Shown piece by piece: positions 1 to 8,309 of a stretch of DNA of 41,797 nucleotides. Origin of the DNA: Verrucomicrobiota bacterium (GTDB taxonomy: Bacteria > Verrucomicrobiota > Verrucomicrobiia > Chthoniobacterales > Chthoniobacteraceae); contig VFJQ01000020.1 of the NCBI GenBank assembly GCA_009885995.1, positions 1 through 41,797 of the forward strand, written 5' to 3'. The notes under the pieces are model-generated. The model was not told the DNA's origin. It did not search any database and saw nothing but the letters and a program-made list of their open reading frames with translations. The position numbers were made by a program, and so were the translations under genes. Each line of letters starts with the position of its first letter. The stretch's first letter is position 1.

Positions 1-73
1 GCGGCCGCAAGGCTGCGCTCCTTCCACCGACCAAATCACCACCAACCCAAACCCCGAAACCAACGAAAAACTC

Positions 74-328
74 TCATAGCGAGTGGATCAAAAACCGGGG
101 GCAGGCCACCTTGACCATGGTTCCGACTTTCTCCATCAGGCTTCGGTCTTCCGGGTCCTCCATGAGGAGGCTGAGGTCACAGGCGTAATGGCCCTCGGGC
201 AGCGGCTTCTCCAGCCTCTGCGCGAAGATCCAGGCGGCGCGCACGCTGGGCTGCTGGCTGAGGAATTCGCGAAGCGGCTCGAGGTAGTATTACGGGTCGC
301 CTTCCGGGCGCAGCCCTAGCTGATGGGG
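74..328 (-). pseudogene. 3' remnant of an SseB-like gene, interrupted by an in-frame stop
   Basis: Read on the minus strand, this segment translates into protein-like sequence (for example EPLREFLSQQPSV, then LLMEDPEDRS and KVGTMVKVACP) ending at a TGA at 74-76. It has the GC-rich third positions of its neighbours. About 70 codons before the end the frame is broken by TAA directly after LGLRPEGDP, and further upstream (above about 330) the frame stops looking like protein. The recognisable part resembles the C-terminal domain of SseB-like 'enhanced serine sensitivity' proteins, but this is a weak match from memory. Seen: a good frame with one premature stop and no start. Inferred: decayed 3' end of a gene. 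It could also be a short unrelated domain. Confidence 0.4.
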
Positions 329-1014
329 AGATGATCGGTGAACTTTGCGCGGGTGTGCCTTCGATGACCGGCGGAGATTTCTGGAGGAACAGATCCGTGA
401 TGCATGGTTGGGGAGATTTGTGGGAGGTGACCGCCGCGCAAAGTGAGGGAAACGGGTGAAGGAAGGAAGGGGAATATGGGCGGGGCTCGGACGGGTTGAG
501 CCAGCATCTGAGTCTTCCTCCGTTGTTGTCGGAACGCCGTGACTTCCCGCGGGATTCGTCTCAGAGCGTCGGCAGAGCGTAGTCTGGCGTCTGCGTGATG
601 GCCGTTGGCCAGTTGCCTTGCCGCAAGGGGGCAGGTGCATGAACGAGGTGTGGCAGATGCTCCAGTGGGCTGTGGCATCTGCACGATCGGTGGCTGGCGT
701 CTGCCTGATGACCTTGTGTCGTCTGCAGAAAGTCTTTTTGCAGCGGGATGCGCTGAGGGCGAAGAGTGTCTGAATGGCTGGTCGTGGCTCAATTTGGCCG
801 GGAACACAGGGTCACCTTCAACACGGCCATCGGCGGCACCGCGCTCAATCCAAGCGGGGTCGCGCCGCCGAGTCTGACGGATCAGCGATTCGCCGACGCA
901 GGCCGAGGTGCAGGCGGTCGGGGATGCTTGCTTACGCGCTGCTCGCGGCTCTCCTGCGCGTGTAGCGGCGTTCGAAATATCGACGGCACGAACCCCTGAT
1001 GACCCGCGCGAGAA
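329..1014. other. Gene-poor degenerate stretch with short repeats
   Basis: No frame in these roughly 690 bases looks like a real protein; the open frames are arginine/proline-rich or lack family resemblance. Two short structures are visible. An 11-bp perfect inverted repeat ACTTTGCGCGG lies at 342-352 with its complement at 434-444. A 17-mer CTGGCGTCTGCGTGATG at 584-600 recurs with one mismatch at 694-710. The stretch follows the decayed gene at 74-328, so it may be a graveyard of older coding DNA. Confidence 0.5.
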
Positions 1015-2052
1015 TCAGCCGAGCAGATGCTCGATCACGAGCTGGTCGAGCGCCTGGTAGTCGCGGTCCTTGATCAACGCGGCGGCGGTCTTCTCGTCGA
1101 AGCTGCGCGCTTTCTCGACGAGGCGGAGGAAGGTCTGGCGGCTGTTCGTGAGGTGCGCCATCCAGTGCTCTTCCTTCGTGGTGCGGAAGGGATGCACGTC
1201 GAAGCAGACGAACTCGCCGGCGCGCTTGCCGTAGCCGTTCCGTTCGACGGCGCGGACCTGGTCGAAGGCGCTGCGCAGGTTCGTGCAGCCGAACGGGCGG
1301 TCCTGGTCGTATTTGAGGCCGTTCTGGTCGTTGAGGTGGAGGCTCCAGAGTTTGCCGAAGGCGCAGGCAAAATCGATTTCGTCTGCCGGATCGAGCCCGG
1401 CGAGAATGGCGTGCGCGCTCTCGATCACACAGCCCACGCGCTTTGGGTCGCGAGTGAGGTGGGCGGCGGCGAGCGCGTGGCCGATGGTCGGCAGATAGGC
1501 GTGATCCATCGGCTCGTTCGGCTTCGGCTCGATCGCGAGGCGGATCTTCTTGTCGTGCGCGAGCATCGCGTCGAACGCCTCGACGAGCTGGTCGATGGCG
1601 CGCCGCCCATTCTTCGCCTCGCGGATGTAAGTGCCCTCGCGAGCGAGCCAGAGCACGAGCAGGTCGGTGCCGAGGATGTTCGCGATGTCGATGCTCTGCT
1701 TGCTGCGCTCGATGGCGTAGCGGCGGTGTTTTGGGTCGTTGCTCGTGTAACCGCCGTCGATCGTCTCCGGCGCGAACCACAGCCGCGGCGCGACCATTTC
1801 GATCGCGATGCCTTCGCCATCGAGCCGCTTCTTCAGCGCCTTCGCTTCCTTTTGAATCTGCGGCCACGATTTGCTGTCGATGTCCGGCACGGCGTCGTCG
1901 TCGTGAAACATCATCGCCTCGAAGCCGTGTTTCTTGAGCTGCGCGAGCTTCCAGTCGAAATCGCGATCGACGCGCGTGGGTGGGCCGTAGGGATCCTGGC
2001 CGGGGCTGATGTTCCAGGGGCCGAAGCAGAAGCGGTATTTGGTGGCGGGCAT
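1015..2052 (-). CDS. xylA: Class I xylose-isomerase-like sugar isomerase
   Basis: The 345-residue TIM-barrel protein matches actinobacterial-type (class I) xylose isomerase along its length. These enzymes interconvert D-xylose/D-xylulose and glucose/fructose in the cytoplasm with two divalent metals. Visible active-site segments, with S. rubiginosus numbering from memory: FHDDD with H50 and D53 (H54/D57), W135 (W137), IEPKPNEP with E175 and K177 (E181/K183), E211 and H214 (E217/H220), KYDQD with D249 and D251 (D255/D257), and D285 (D287). The metal ligand equivalent to D245 is H239 (segment SLHLNDQN). The C-terminal LDQLVIEHLLG is also typical. The start at 2052 gives the usual N-terminus. 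It is divergent from the Dabb gene with an 80-bp gap. No xylulokinase is nearby, so the true sugar substrate is unknown. Confidence 0.85.
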   Translation of the reverse strand: MPATKYRFCFGPWNISPGQDPYGPPTRVDRDFDWKLAQLKKHGFEAMMFHDDDAVPDIDSKSWPQIQKEAKALKKRLDGEGIAIEMVAPRLWFAPETIDGGYTSNDPKHRRYAIERSKQSIDIANILGTDLLVLWLAREGTYIREAKNGRRAIDQLVEAFDAMLAHDKKIRLAIEPKPNEPMDHAYLPTIGHALAAAHLTRDPKRVGCVIESAHAILAGLDPADEIDFACAFGKLWSLHLNDQNGLKYDQDRPFGCTNLRSAFDQVRAVERNGYGKRAGEFVCFDVHPFRTTKEEHWMAHLTNSRQTFLRLVEKARSFDEKTAAALIKDRDYQALDQLVIEHLLG

Positions 2053-2132
2053 GGTTGGAAGGAAGTTGTTGTCGAGGTGAGGGCGGTTCGGTTAGCAGAA
2101 CCGCCCGATTAGTTCCATCACTACCCGCCACC

Positions 2133-2432
2133 ATGTTTTCCCATATCGTCATTTTTTGGACCGACCCTGCTAACCCGACCGCGCCCGACCAACTCGTCGC
2201 CGGCGCCGAGAAGTATCTGCGGCCCATCCCGCTCACCCGCCACTACCACTGCGGCCGCATGGCCACGAGCGAGCGCAAGGACGTGGTGGATCAAAGCTAC
2301 CAGGTCGCGCTGAACCTCGTGTTCGAGTCGAAGGCCGACCAGGACGCCTACCAGATTCACCCACTGCACCTCGATTTCCTCGCGAACTGCAAACACCTCT
2401 GGCAGCGCGTCGTCGTTTACGATTTCGAGTAG
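2133..2432 (+). CDS. Dabb (stress-responsive A/B barrel) domain protein
   Basis: A 99-residue protein beginning MFSHIVIFWTDP, the usual opening of Dabb domains (first strand with H-x-V-x-F/W), and ending in the last barrel strand VVVYDFE. Dabb proteins are small dimeric alpha/beta barrels; some are plant stress proteins or polyketide cyclases, and most bacterial ones have no known reaction. The open frame continues upstream to 2055, but that extension lacks domain similarity, so the ATG at 2133 is preferred. The gene runs away from xylA and ends 3 bp before the stop of the LptF/LptG gene on the other strand, leaving no room for a separate terminator. Confidence 0.85.
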   Translation: MFSHIVIFWTDPANPTAPDQLVAGAEKYLRPIPLTRHYHCGRMATSERKDVVDQSYQVALNLVFESKADQDAYQIHPLHLDFLANCKHLWQRVVVYDFE

Positions 2433-2435
2433 CCG

Positions 2436-3533
2436 CTACCTCCGGCTCAGCCGGTAGAAGAGCCACGCACCGAGCCCGATGAAGAGCACGTTCGGCGCAT
2501 AGATCAGCAGCTCGGGATGCAGGTGCGGCTTCGTCTTCAGCGTGTCGATCACGATGACGAGGAAGAAATACACGAACGCGATCCCGAGGCTGAGCATGAA
2601 GCCGATCGACGTCTCGCGGCGATGCGCCGTGATCGCCAGCGGCACGGCGAAGAGCGCGAACGCGAACGACGCGAGCGCGGTCGAGAAGCGCTTGCTCACT
2701 TCCGTCTTCGCGGCTGAGGAGTCCGCGACCTTGGGATCCTTCAGCAGTTCGGCGATCGTCATCGCGCTCGGGCCGCGCTTCTTTTTGTTCTTCTCGTAGA
2801 GCTGCTGGAGCGGGATCGCCATCACGGTCTCCTTCATGAGGATCCCCTGCTTGATCTTCGTCAGGTCGTCCGGCGCCTCGTCGTCGCGCTGCTCGAAGCG
2901 CGCGTCGTAGAGCTTCATCAGCACCTGCTTCGATTCGCGATCCGTCACGAGTTCGCCGCGGTGCGCGTGCATGATGCTCTTCGGCACGAGATCCTCGTTC
3001 AGCTCATAGACGAGCAGATTGTAGAGCGCCTTTCCCTCGCTGCGCCCCACGTAGATTTTCCGCCCTGGAAATTCGTCGATCACCTTGTCGCTCGAAAACA
3101 GCGCGAGCGGGTTCGACGTGGCGATGTTGAAGAACGCATCCTGCATCCGCTTCTGCGCGCGCGGCGCCACATCGACATTGATCCACAAGCACAGCCCGAC
3201 CGCGACCAGCGATAGGACAAAGACCGGCACCGTCGCCCGCGGCACACTCACGCCATTCGAGCGCAACGCGATCAGTTCGTTCTCCGCGGACAGCTTCCCG
3301 AAGACCAGCAGCACCGCCGTGAGAAAACCCCACGGGATGGTGAACGTGAGCGAGAACGGCAGGATGTAGGCGATGAAGCTGAGGATCAGGTCGATCGGCA
3401 CATCGTGGTTCACGAGCAGGTCCAGCAGCTTCTTGAAGACGTTGCCGAGCACCAGGACCACCGACAGCACGGCCACGGCGAAGAGCGTCGAGGTAAGCAC
3501 CTGCCGTCCGACGTAGCGATCGATGATTTTCAT
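2436..3533 (-). CDS. LptF/LptG family lipopolysaccharide export permease
   Basis: The 365-residue integral membrane protein has the YjgP/YjgQ (LptF/LptG) layout. There is one N-terminal helix (about 12-33), a long hydrophobic pair around 48-82 leading into AENELIALRSNGVS, the family's cytoplasmic coupling segment, and a third helix near 100-118. A periplasmic beta-rich region (about 125-275) follows, then three C-terminal helices (about 283-358). In the family, LptF and LptG form the membrane part of the LptB2FG ABC transporter that extracts lipopolysaccharide from the inner membrane. The start is the ATG giving MKIIDRYVGRQ; the frame continues upstream without membrane or family sequence. 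It cannot be assigned to F or G from sequence alone, and no second permease is adjacent. Confidence 0.88.
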   Translation of the reverse strand: MKIIDRYVGRQVLTSTLFAVAVLSVVLVLGNVFKKLLDLLVNHDVPIDLILSFIAYILPFSLTFTIPWGFLTAVLLVFGKLSAENELIALRSNGVSVPRATVPVFVLSLVAVGLCLWINVDVAPRAQKRMQDAFFNIATSNPLALFSSDKVIDEFPGRKIYVGRSEGKALYNLLVYELNEDLVPKSIMHAHRGELVTDRESKQVLMKLYDARFEQRDDEAPDDLTKIKQGILMKETVMAIPLQQLYEKNKKKRGPSAMTIAELLKDPKVADSSAAKTEVSKRFSTALASFAFALFAVPLAITAHRRETSIGFMLSLGIAFVYFFLVIVIDTLKTKPHLHPELLIYAPNVLFIGLGAWLFYRLSRR

Positions 3534-3615
3534 GTGGGCCGCGGATGATGCGCCGCTGACCCGCGCTGGCAAGGAAAGGAGTTGAGCGTCGAGCGTTGCG
3601 AGCGGAGGGACTGCC

Positions 3616-4200
3616 ATGCGCTGCCTCCTGTGCATCCTCGCGCTCGTCTTCTCCGCCCTCGCGGGTCCGCATCCAGAGCTTGGCTCGCGATTCGCCGCAA
3701 CAGCCGAGGCCGGCCGCGAACTGCTCGGGACGAAACCGCCCGAATGGACGCTCACCGACTGGCAAAATTCCGAGCCGCTCACGCTCGCCGGTTTGCGCGG
3801 AAAGGTCGTTCTCATCCGCTGGTGGACCGCGCCGGACTGCCCGTATTGCGCCGCCAGCGCCGATGCGCTCAAGACTTTCACCACGAAGTATCGCGACCTC
3901 GTCGTCATCGGCGCGTATCACCACAAGGCCACCACGCCGCTGACCACCGCACACGTCGCCGCGCAGGCGAAGCGCCTCGGCTTCGACTTCCCGGTCGCCG
4001 TCGATCCCGACTGGCGCACGCTCCGCGCGTGGTGGCTCGACAAGACCGATCGCGGCTGGACCTCCGTCACCTTCCTGCTCGGGCGCGACGGCGCCATCCG
4101 CCACATCCACGGCGGCGGCGCCTACTTCGAGGGCGAGGATGGATACCGCGCACTGGAAAAGGCGATCGTCGCAGCGCTCGCGGAACCCGCACCGAAGTAA
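3616..4200 (+). CDS. Exported thioredoxin-like (TlpA/redoxin) protein
   Basis: A 194-residue protein with an N-terminal hydrophobic segment (residues about 3-16) consistent with a signal peptide, followed by a thioredoxin fold. The sequence PPEWTLTDWQ..LTLAGLRGKVVLIRWW leads into the redox motif C75-P-Y-C78. CPYC resembles glutaredoxin-type active sites, although the rest of the protein reads as TlpA/AhpC-like. The end holds the expected cis-proline region (SVTFLLGRDG) and GGGAYFEG. Likely role: thiol-disulfide chemistry in the periplasm, for example cytochrome maturation or disulfide reduction; that role is inference. It starts 82 bp from the divergent permease gene and is followed after 52 bp by the glycosyltransferase pair. 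Confidence 0.8.
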   Translation: MRCLLCILALVFSALAGPHPELGSRFAATAEAGRELLGTKPPEWTLTDWQNSEPLTLAGLRGKVVLIRWWTAPDCPYCAASADALKTFTTKYRDLVVIGAYHHKATTPLTTAHVAAQAKRLGFDFPVAVDPDWRTLRAWWLDKTDRGWTSVTFLLGRDGAIRHIHGGGAYFEGEDGYRALEKAIVAALAEPAPK

Positions 4201-4252
4201 CGCGGACTGCTTGTGCCGCAGCCGCCCGGTCCGCTACACCACCCGCGCTGCG

Positions 4253-5410
4253 ATGCCCAAACCGCGCCTGCTCTTCATCTCCAATCTCTTCCCCGACGCC
4301 AGCGAACCCTATCGCGGCCTCGATAACGCGACCGTCCTCCGCCACCTCACGGAGCGCTGGGAGATCGCCACGCTTGCCGTCCGCCCCACGCTGCCGTTTT
4401 GCGGAAAGCCCTGCCGTCCGCGCGACGAGGACGCCGTGCTCGCGCCGCGCTACGTGCCCTCGCTCTACGTGCCGAAGCTCGGCCACAAGCTGAACCACCG
4501 CCTCATGGCCCGCGCGCTGCGGCCCCTCGTCGCACAATTTCACGGCGGGTTTCAAGCCGCGCTCGTCTCGTGGATCTATCCCGATGCCTGCGCCGTCGCG
4601 CTGCTCGCTCGCGAGATGGGTTTCCCCTTCGTCGCCATCGCCCAGGGCTCGGATGTGCATCAATACCTGCGCATCCCGCAGCGGCGGGAGATCATCACTT
4701 CGCTGATGCCCGCCGCGTCCGGCATCATCACCCGCAGCGCCGAACTCGCCCGCCTGCTCGGCGACGCCGGCATCCCACGCGACCGCCTGCACCCGATTTA
4801 CAACGGCATCAACCTCGCCCTGTTCCATCCCACCGAGCACCTCGCCATCCGCCGCGAACTGCGCCTGCCGCTCGATTCCCGCATCGTGCTCTTCGTCGGC
4901 AATCTCGTCGCCATCAAGAACCCGACACTGCTCGTGCAAGCCGTCGCGAAGCTGCGCGAAGACCCCGCCTTCGCAAACGTCCTGCTCATCTTCGTCGGCG
5001 GCGGTGAACTCGAAGGCGAGATCACCTTCCAAGTCAGCCGCGGCGGCATGGACGAATGCGTGATGTTCGCCGGGCGGCTCGAGGCGCCAATGGTCGCGAA
5101 ATTCATGCAAGCCGCCGACGTGCTCTGCCTGCCGAGCGACAACGAAGGCGTGCCCAACGTCATCCTCGAAGCCTTCGCCACCGGCCGCCCCGTCATCGCC
5201 AGCAACGTCGGCGGCATCTCGGAAGTCCACAACGCGCCGCACCTCGGTCGGCTCGTCCCGCCGCGCGATCTCGACGCGCTCGTCGGCGCGCTCAGCGGAG
5301 TCTTGAGCGAACTGCCCGACTCCGCTCGCATCCGCGCGCACGCCGAGCAATTCACGTGGCAGCGCGCCGCCGACGCCTACCACCGCGTGCTCAGCGTCGC
5401 GGGCGCATGA
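4253..5410 (+). CDS. GT4 family glycosyltransferase
   Basis: The 385-residue protein is a GT-B fold, family 4 retaining glycosyltransferase. The N-terminal acceptor-side domain opens with PRLLFISNLFPDASEPYRG, with GSDVHQY near residue 140. The C-terminal donor domain has IVLFVGNLVAIKNP, the glycine-rich VGGGELE, and the E-x7-E region in DNEGVPNVILEAFATGRPV at about 296-314. These enzymes transfer a sugar from a nucleotide-sugar to a lipid or glycan acceptor at the membrane. The ATG at 4253 gives the normal N-terminus; the frame upstream overlaps the thioredoxin-like gene and has no family sequence. Its stop overlaps the start of the next gene (ATGA), so the two are translationally coupled. 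Donor and acceptor are unknown. Confidence 0.88.
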   Translation: MPKPRLLFISNLFPDASEPYRGLDNATVLRHLTERWEIATLAVRPTLPFCGKPCRPRDEDAVLAPRYVPSLYVPKLGHKLNHRLMARALRPLVAQFHGGFQAALVSWIYPDACAVALLAREMGFPFVAIAQGSDVHQYLRIPQRREIITSLMPAASGIITRSAELARLLGDAGIPRDRLHPIYNGINLALFHPTEHLAIRRELRLPLDSRIVLFVGNLVAIKNPTLLVQAVAKLREDPAFANVLLIFVGGGELEGEITFQVSRGGMDECVMFAGRLEAPMVAKFMQAADVLCLPSDNEGVPNVILEAFATGRPVIASNVGGISEVHNAPHLGRLVPPRDLDALVGALSGVLSELPDSARIRAHAEQFTWQRAADAYHRVLSVAGA

Positions 5411-6567
5411 AGATCCTCTACCACTTCCGCACGCAGGGCACCGGAGCGGAAGGCGTCCACATCGCCGGCATCGCGACCGCATTCGAGGAGCTCGGCCATG
5501 AGGTTGAATTCATCAGCCCCACCGGCGCGGACCCGCGCCGCAGCGCGGGGAAGAATCCCTTCGCCGCGAAGCGCCGCGGCGTTCTCGGCTGGCTCGCTGC
5601 GCACGCGCCGGGCTTCGTCTTCGAGCTAATGGAGATCGCCTACAATCTCCTCGCCCGCCGCCGCATCCGCGCGCGGCTCGCGCGCGAAAAGTGCGACCTC
5701 ATCTACGAGCGCCACGCCTTCTTCCTCGACGCCGCGACAAGCGCCGGCGGCGGTATCCCCGTCGTCGTCGAAGTGAATGAACTCGCCGGCGACGAACGCA
5801 TCCGCTCGACGCCGTGGCTGCTCCCGCTCGCGCGCCGCGCAGACCGGCGCTCCTTCGCCCGCGCCGCCGCGATCGTCACCGTCTCCCCTCACCTCAAGCG
5901 CCGCATCGCCGCGCTCGGGATCGACGAAGCAAAGATTCACGTCGTCCCGAACGCTGTCAGCGCGTCCTTCCTCGCCGCGCCCTCACGTCGCTATGAAATC
6001 CGCGTGCGCCTCGGCCTGCAGGACGAGATCGTCGCCGGCTTCATCGGCTGGTTCGTCGAATGGCACCGGCTCGATCGGCTCATCGATGAGTTTGCCAAGG
6101 TCGCGCGCGAGCACCCCGCGCTCCGCCTTATGCTCGTCGGCGACGGCCCGCTGCGCGACGCACTCACCGCGCGAGCCGCACAGCTCGGCATCGCCGACCG
6201 CCTCATCTGGCCCGGCCCCGTGCCGCACGACGAAGTGCCCGCGTGGCTCGACGCGATGGACATCGCCGTCGTCCCGCACAGCAACGAGTTCCGCTCCCCG
6301 ATCAAACTCTTCGAGGCGATGGCCCGCGCCCGCGCCGTGCTCGCCCCGCGCACCGAAGCCATCGCGGACGTGGTGATCGAAGATGCCGACGCAGCGCTCT
6401 TCAATCCCGAGAGCGCCGATGAACTCGGCACGAAGCTGACGCAACTCGCGACTCAGCCCGAACTCCGTTCCCGACTCGGCTCAGCAGCTCGCGCAAAGAT
6501 CGAGGCTTGTCACACGTGGCGACGCAACGCCGAGCGCGTGCTCGCGGCCTTGCGCGGTCATAGCTGA
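5407..6567 (+). CDS. GT4 family glycosyltransferase, second of a coupled pair
   Basis: A 386-residue GT-B protein starting MKILYHFRTQGTGAEGVHI, with an acceptor domain carrying LIYERHAFFLDAA and VVVEVNELAGDERI. A typical GT4 donor domain follows: IVAGFIGWFVEWHRLDRLI, LVGDGPLRDAL and the EFRSPIKLFEAMA segment near 294-306 that supplies the conserved glutamates. The SPIKLFEAMA form is common in GT4 enzymes of exopolysaccharide and O-antigen loci. The start ATG overlaps the preceding stop by ATGA. Together the two genes look like a small surface-glycan assembly operon, possibly serving the LPS exported by the nearby LptF/LptG-type permease; that link is inference. The gene ends before a palindromic repeat shared with the convergent DUF1501 gene. 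Confidence 0.88.
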   Translation: MKILYHFRTQGTGAEGVHIAGIATAFEELGHEVEFISPTGADPRRSAGKNPFAAKRRGVLGWLAAHAPGFVFELMEIAYNLLARRRIRARLAREKCDLIYERHAFFLDAATSAGGGIPVVVEVNELAGDERIRSTPWLLPLARRADRRSFARAAAIVTVSPHLKRRIAALGIDEAKIHVVPNAVSASFLAAPSRRYEIRVRLGLQDEIVAGFIGWFVEWHRLDRLIDEFAKVAREHPALRLMLVGDGPLRDALTARAAQLGIADRLIWPGPVPHDEVPAWLDAMDIAVVPHSNEFRSPIKLFEAMARARAVLAPRTEAIADVVIEDADAALFNPESADELGTKLTQLATQPELRSRLGSAARAKIEACHTWRRNAERVLAALRGHS

Positions 6568-6586
6568 GCGATTCAGTCAGCGCATC

Positions 6587-6714
6587 GGAAAACGCAAAGG
6601 CGCAAAGAGCGCAAAGGAATCGCAGAGTAAAAATCCGTGGGTCTCGAATACTTCGAGCGCGCCCAAGCCGCCAAATTTTGCGCCCCTCTGCGCCCTTCGC
6701 GCCTTTGCGCTTCC
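6587..6714. repeat. Purine-rich short-period inverted repeat (CGCAAAG type)
   Basis: The left arm at 6587-6618 is a run of near-repeats of GCGCAAAG(G/A). The right arm, ending at 6714, is its imperfect complement (GCGCCTTTGCGCTTCC). About 55 bases separate the arms. It fills the gap between two convergent genes (stops at 6567 and 6735), where it could form a bidirectional hairpin. Related elements are at 11607-11663 and 19083-19166. Confidence 0.75.
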
Positions 6715-6734
6715 AAACCCGCGCGCCCTTCGGC

Positions 6735-8186
6735 CTAAGCGAGGATTTCCTTCACCACGCGCGCTTCCTGCCCGTCAGTGAGCGACGCAGCGGTGCCGTT
6801 GCGTTTGTAGGTGAGCCGCTTGTGATCAAGGCCGAAGCAGTGCAGCAGCGTCGCGTGCCAGTCGTAGTGGTGGACGATGTCCTTCACGGCGTGATGGCTG
6901 AACTCGTCGGTCTCGCCATACACACAGCCGCGCTTGAAGCCCCCGCCGGCGACCCATTGCGAGAAGCCGTAGGTGTTGTGATCGCGGCCCCACTTGTCGC
7001 GCCCGGCGTCGTTTTGCAGCACCGGCAAGCGCCCCATCTCGCCGCCCCAGTGAACGACGGTGGAGTCGAGCAATCCGCGCTGCTTGAGGTCGATGATGAG
7101 CGCCGCGCTCGGACGATCGGTGGCGATGCAATTCGCCGGCAGCGCGCTGATGAGCGAGCCGTGCTGATCCCACGATTGGCCGGAGTTCAGCACCTGCACG
7201 AAGCGCACGCCGCGCTCGACGAGCCGCCGCGCGATGATGCAGCGCGTCGCGTAGTCGCGCGTCTTCGGGTCATCGACACCGTAGAGCTTCTTGATGTGGT
7301 CGGGCTCGTTGGAAATATCGAGCGCCTCCTTCGCGGCGGTCTGCATCTTCGCAGCGAGCTCGTAGCTGGAGATGCGCGCCTGTAGGTCGAGTTCGCCCGG
7401 ATGCTCGGCGAGATGCTGCTCGTTGATCGACTTGAGCAGATCGAGCTGGCGGTCCTGCGGACGCCCGGCGAGGTGCGCGGGCGGGTCGAGGTTGAGGATG
7501 CGCGGCTCAGCCGGGCGGATGAGTGTGCCTTGGTAAAGCGCGGGCAGCCAGCCGTTGGTGAAGTGCTCACCTTGGAAAGTCGGCAGTCCGCCGGGATGCG
7601 CGAGGACCATGTAGGCCGGCAGCTCCTGCGTCTCGCTGCCAAGGCCGTAGGTGAGCCACGAACCGATCGTCGGACGGCCCGGTGTGACGCGGCCATTGAG
7701 CAGCGCGTAGAGGCCCTGGCCGTGGTTGTTCACGCCCGAGTGCATTGAGCGGATGAGCGTGATGTCGTCGGCCACCTCGGCGAGGTTTGGCAGCAGCTCG
7801 CTCAGCTCCATGCCGCACTGCCCGCGCGGCGCGAACTTCCACGGCGAGCCGAACACCTTCGACGACGCCTGCGCGAGGTTGTCGTATTTGATCTCACCCG
7901 GAAACTTCTGCCCGTCGTATTTCTGGAGCATCGGCTTCGGATCGAAGAGATCCATCTGCGACGGCCCGCCCATCATGAAGAGCGAGATCATCGCCTTCGC
8001 TTTCGGTGCAAAGTGCGGCGCTTTCGGCACGAGATCGAAACGCGGAGACTCGCCGGGCGCGTGCGGCTTCACCGGCGCGGCGAGCAGGCCATCGCCGCGA
8101 AGAAGCTCCGCCAGCGCGAGCGTGCCTAGACCGAAACCGCCAGCGTGCAGGAAGTGGCGGCGGGAGCAGAGATGCGGATGGTTCAT
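6735..8186 (-). CDS. DUF1501 family protein with Tat signal
   Basis: A 483-residue protein with a twin-arginine leader (SRRHFLHAGGFGLGTLAL, residues about 8-25), then the DUF1501 fold. Markers are MISLFMMGGPSQMDLFDPKP, LIRSMHSGVNNHG, GRPTIGSWLTYGLGSE and WGGEMGRLPV..GRDHN near the end. DUF1501 proteins belong to the alkaline-phosphatase/sulfatase-like clan, abundant in Planctomycetes and Verrucomicrobia and nearly always paired with DUF1549/DUF1553 cytochromes; their reaction is not established. The start ATG at 8186 puts the RR motif at the expected place; the frame upstream runs into an intergenic palindrome. It is downstream of, and co-directional with, its cytochrome partner (8310-10919), 123 bp apart. 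Confidence 0.9.
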   Translation of the reverse strand: MNHPHLCSRRHFLHAGGFGLGTLALAELLRGDGLLAAPVKPHAPGESPRFDLVPKAPHFAPKAKAMISLFMMGGPSQMDLFDPKPMLQKYDGQKFPGEIKYDNLAQASSKVFGSPWKFAPRGQCGMELSELLPNLAEVADDITLIRSMHSGVNNHGQGLYALLNGRVTPGRPTIGSWLTYGLGSETQELPAYMVLAHPGGLPTFQGEHFTNGWLPALYQGTLIRPAEPRILNLDPPAHLAGRPQDRQLDLLKSINEQHLAEHPGELDLQARISSYELAAKMQTAAKEALDISNEPDHIKKLYGVDDPKTRDYATRCIIARRLVERGVRFVQVLNSGQSWDQHGSLISALPANCIATDRPSAALIIDLKQRGLLDSTVVHWGGEMGRLPVLQNDAGRDKWGRDHNTYGFSQWVAGGGFKRGCVYGETDEFSHHAVKDIVHHYDWHATLLHCFGLDHKRLTYKRNGTAASLTDGQEARVVKEILA

Positions 8187-8195
8187 TGGTTCAAA

Positions 8196-8300
8196 TGGAG
8201 CGCTGGCGTCCCGCCGGCCACAACCGGTCGCGCGAAGCGCCATCTTTCTGAGTTTGCGGCTTCGCCGACATTAGATGGCCGGCGGGACGCCGGCGCTCCA
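8196..8300. repeat. Long palindromic intergenic repeat (TGGAGCGC-CGGCGTCCCGCC type)
   Basis: Two 25-bp arms (8196-8220 and 8276-8300) are complementary with one mismatch; each begins or ends with TGGAGCGC and its complement and contains GGCGTCCCGCCGGCC. The 55-base middle can itself fold (GCGAAGC / GCTTCGC, with CATCT / AGATG). It sits in the 123-bp spacer of the DUF1549-DUF1501 pair, where an mRNA would carry it as a very stable hairpin. Confidence 0.85.
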
Positions 8301-8309
8301 TTGCGGCAT

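Noticed and set aside
316..807. A 163-codon minus-strand frame in the gene-poor region
   Set aside because: Composition is proline/arginine/serine-rich without domain resemblance, and it overlaps other equally poor frames.
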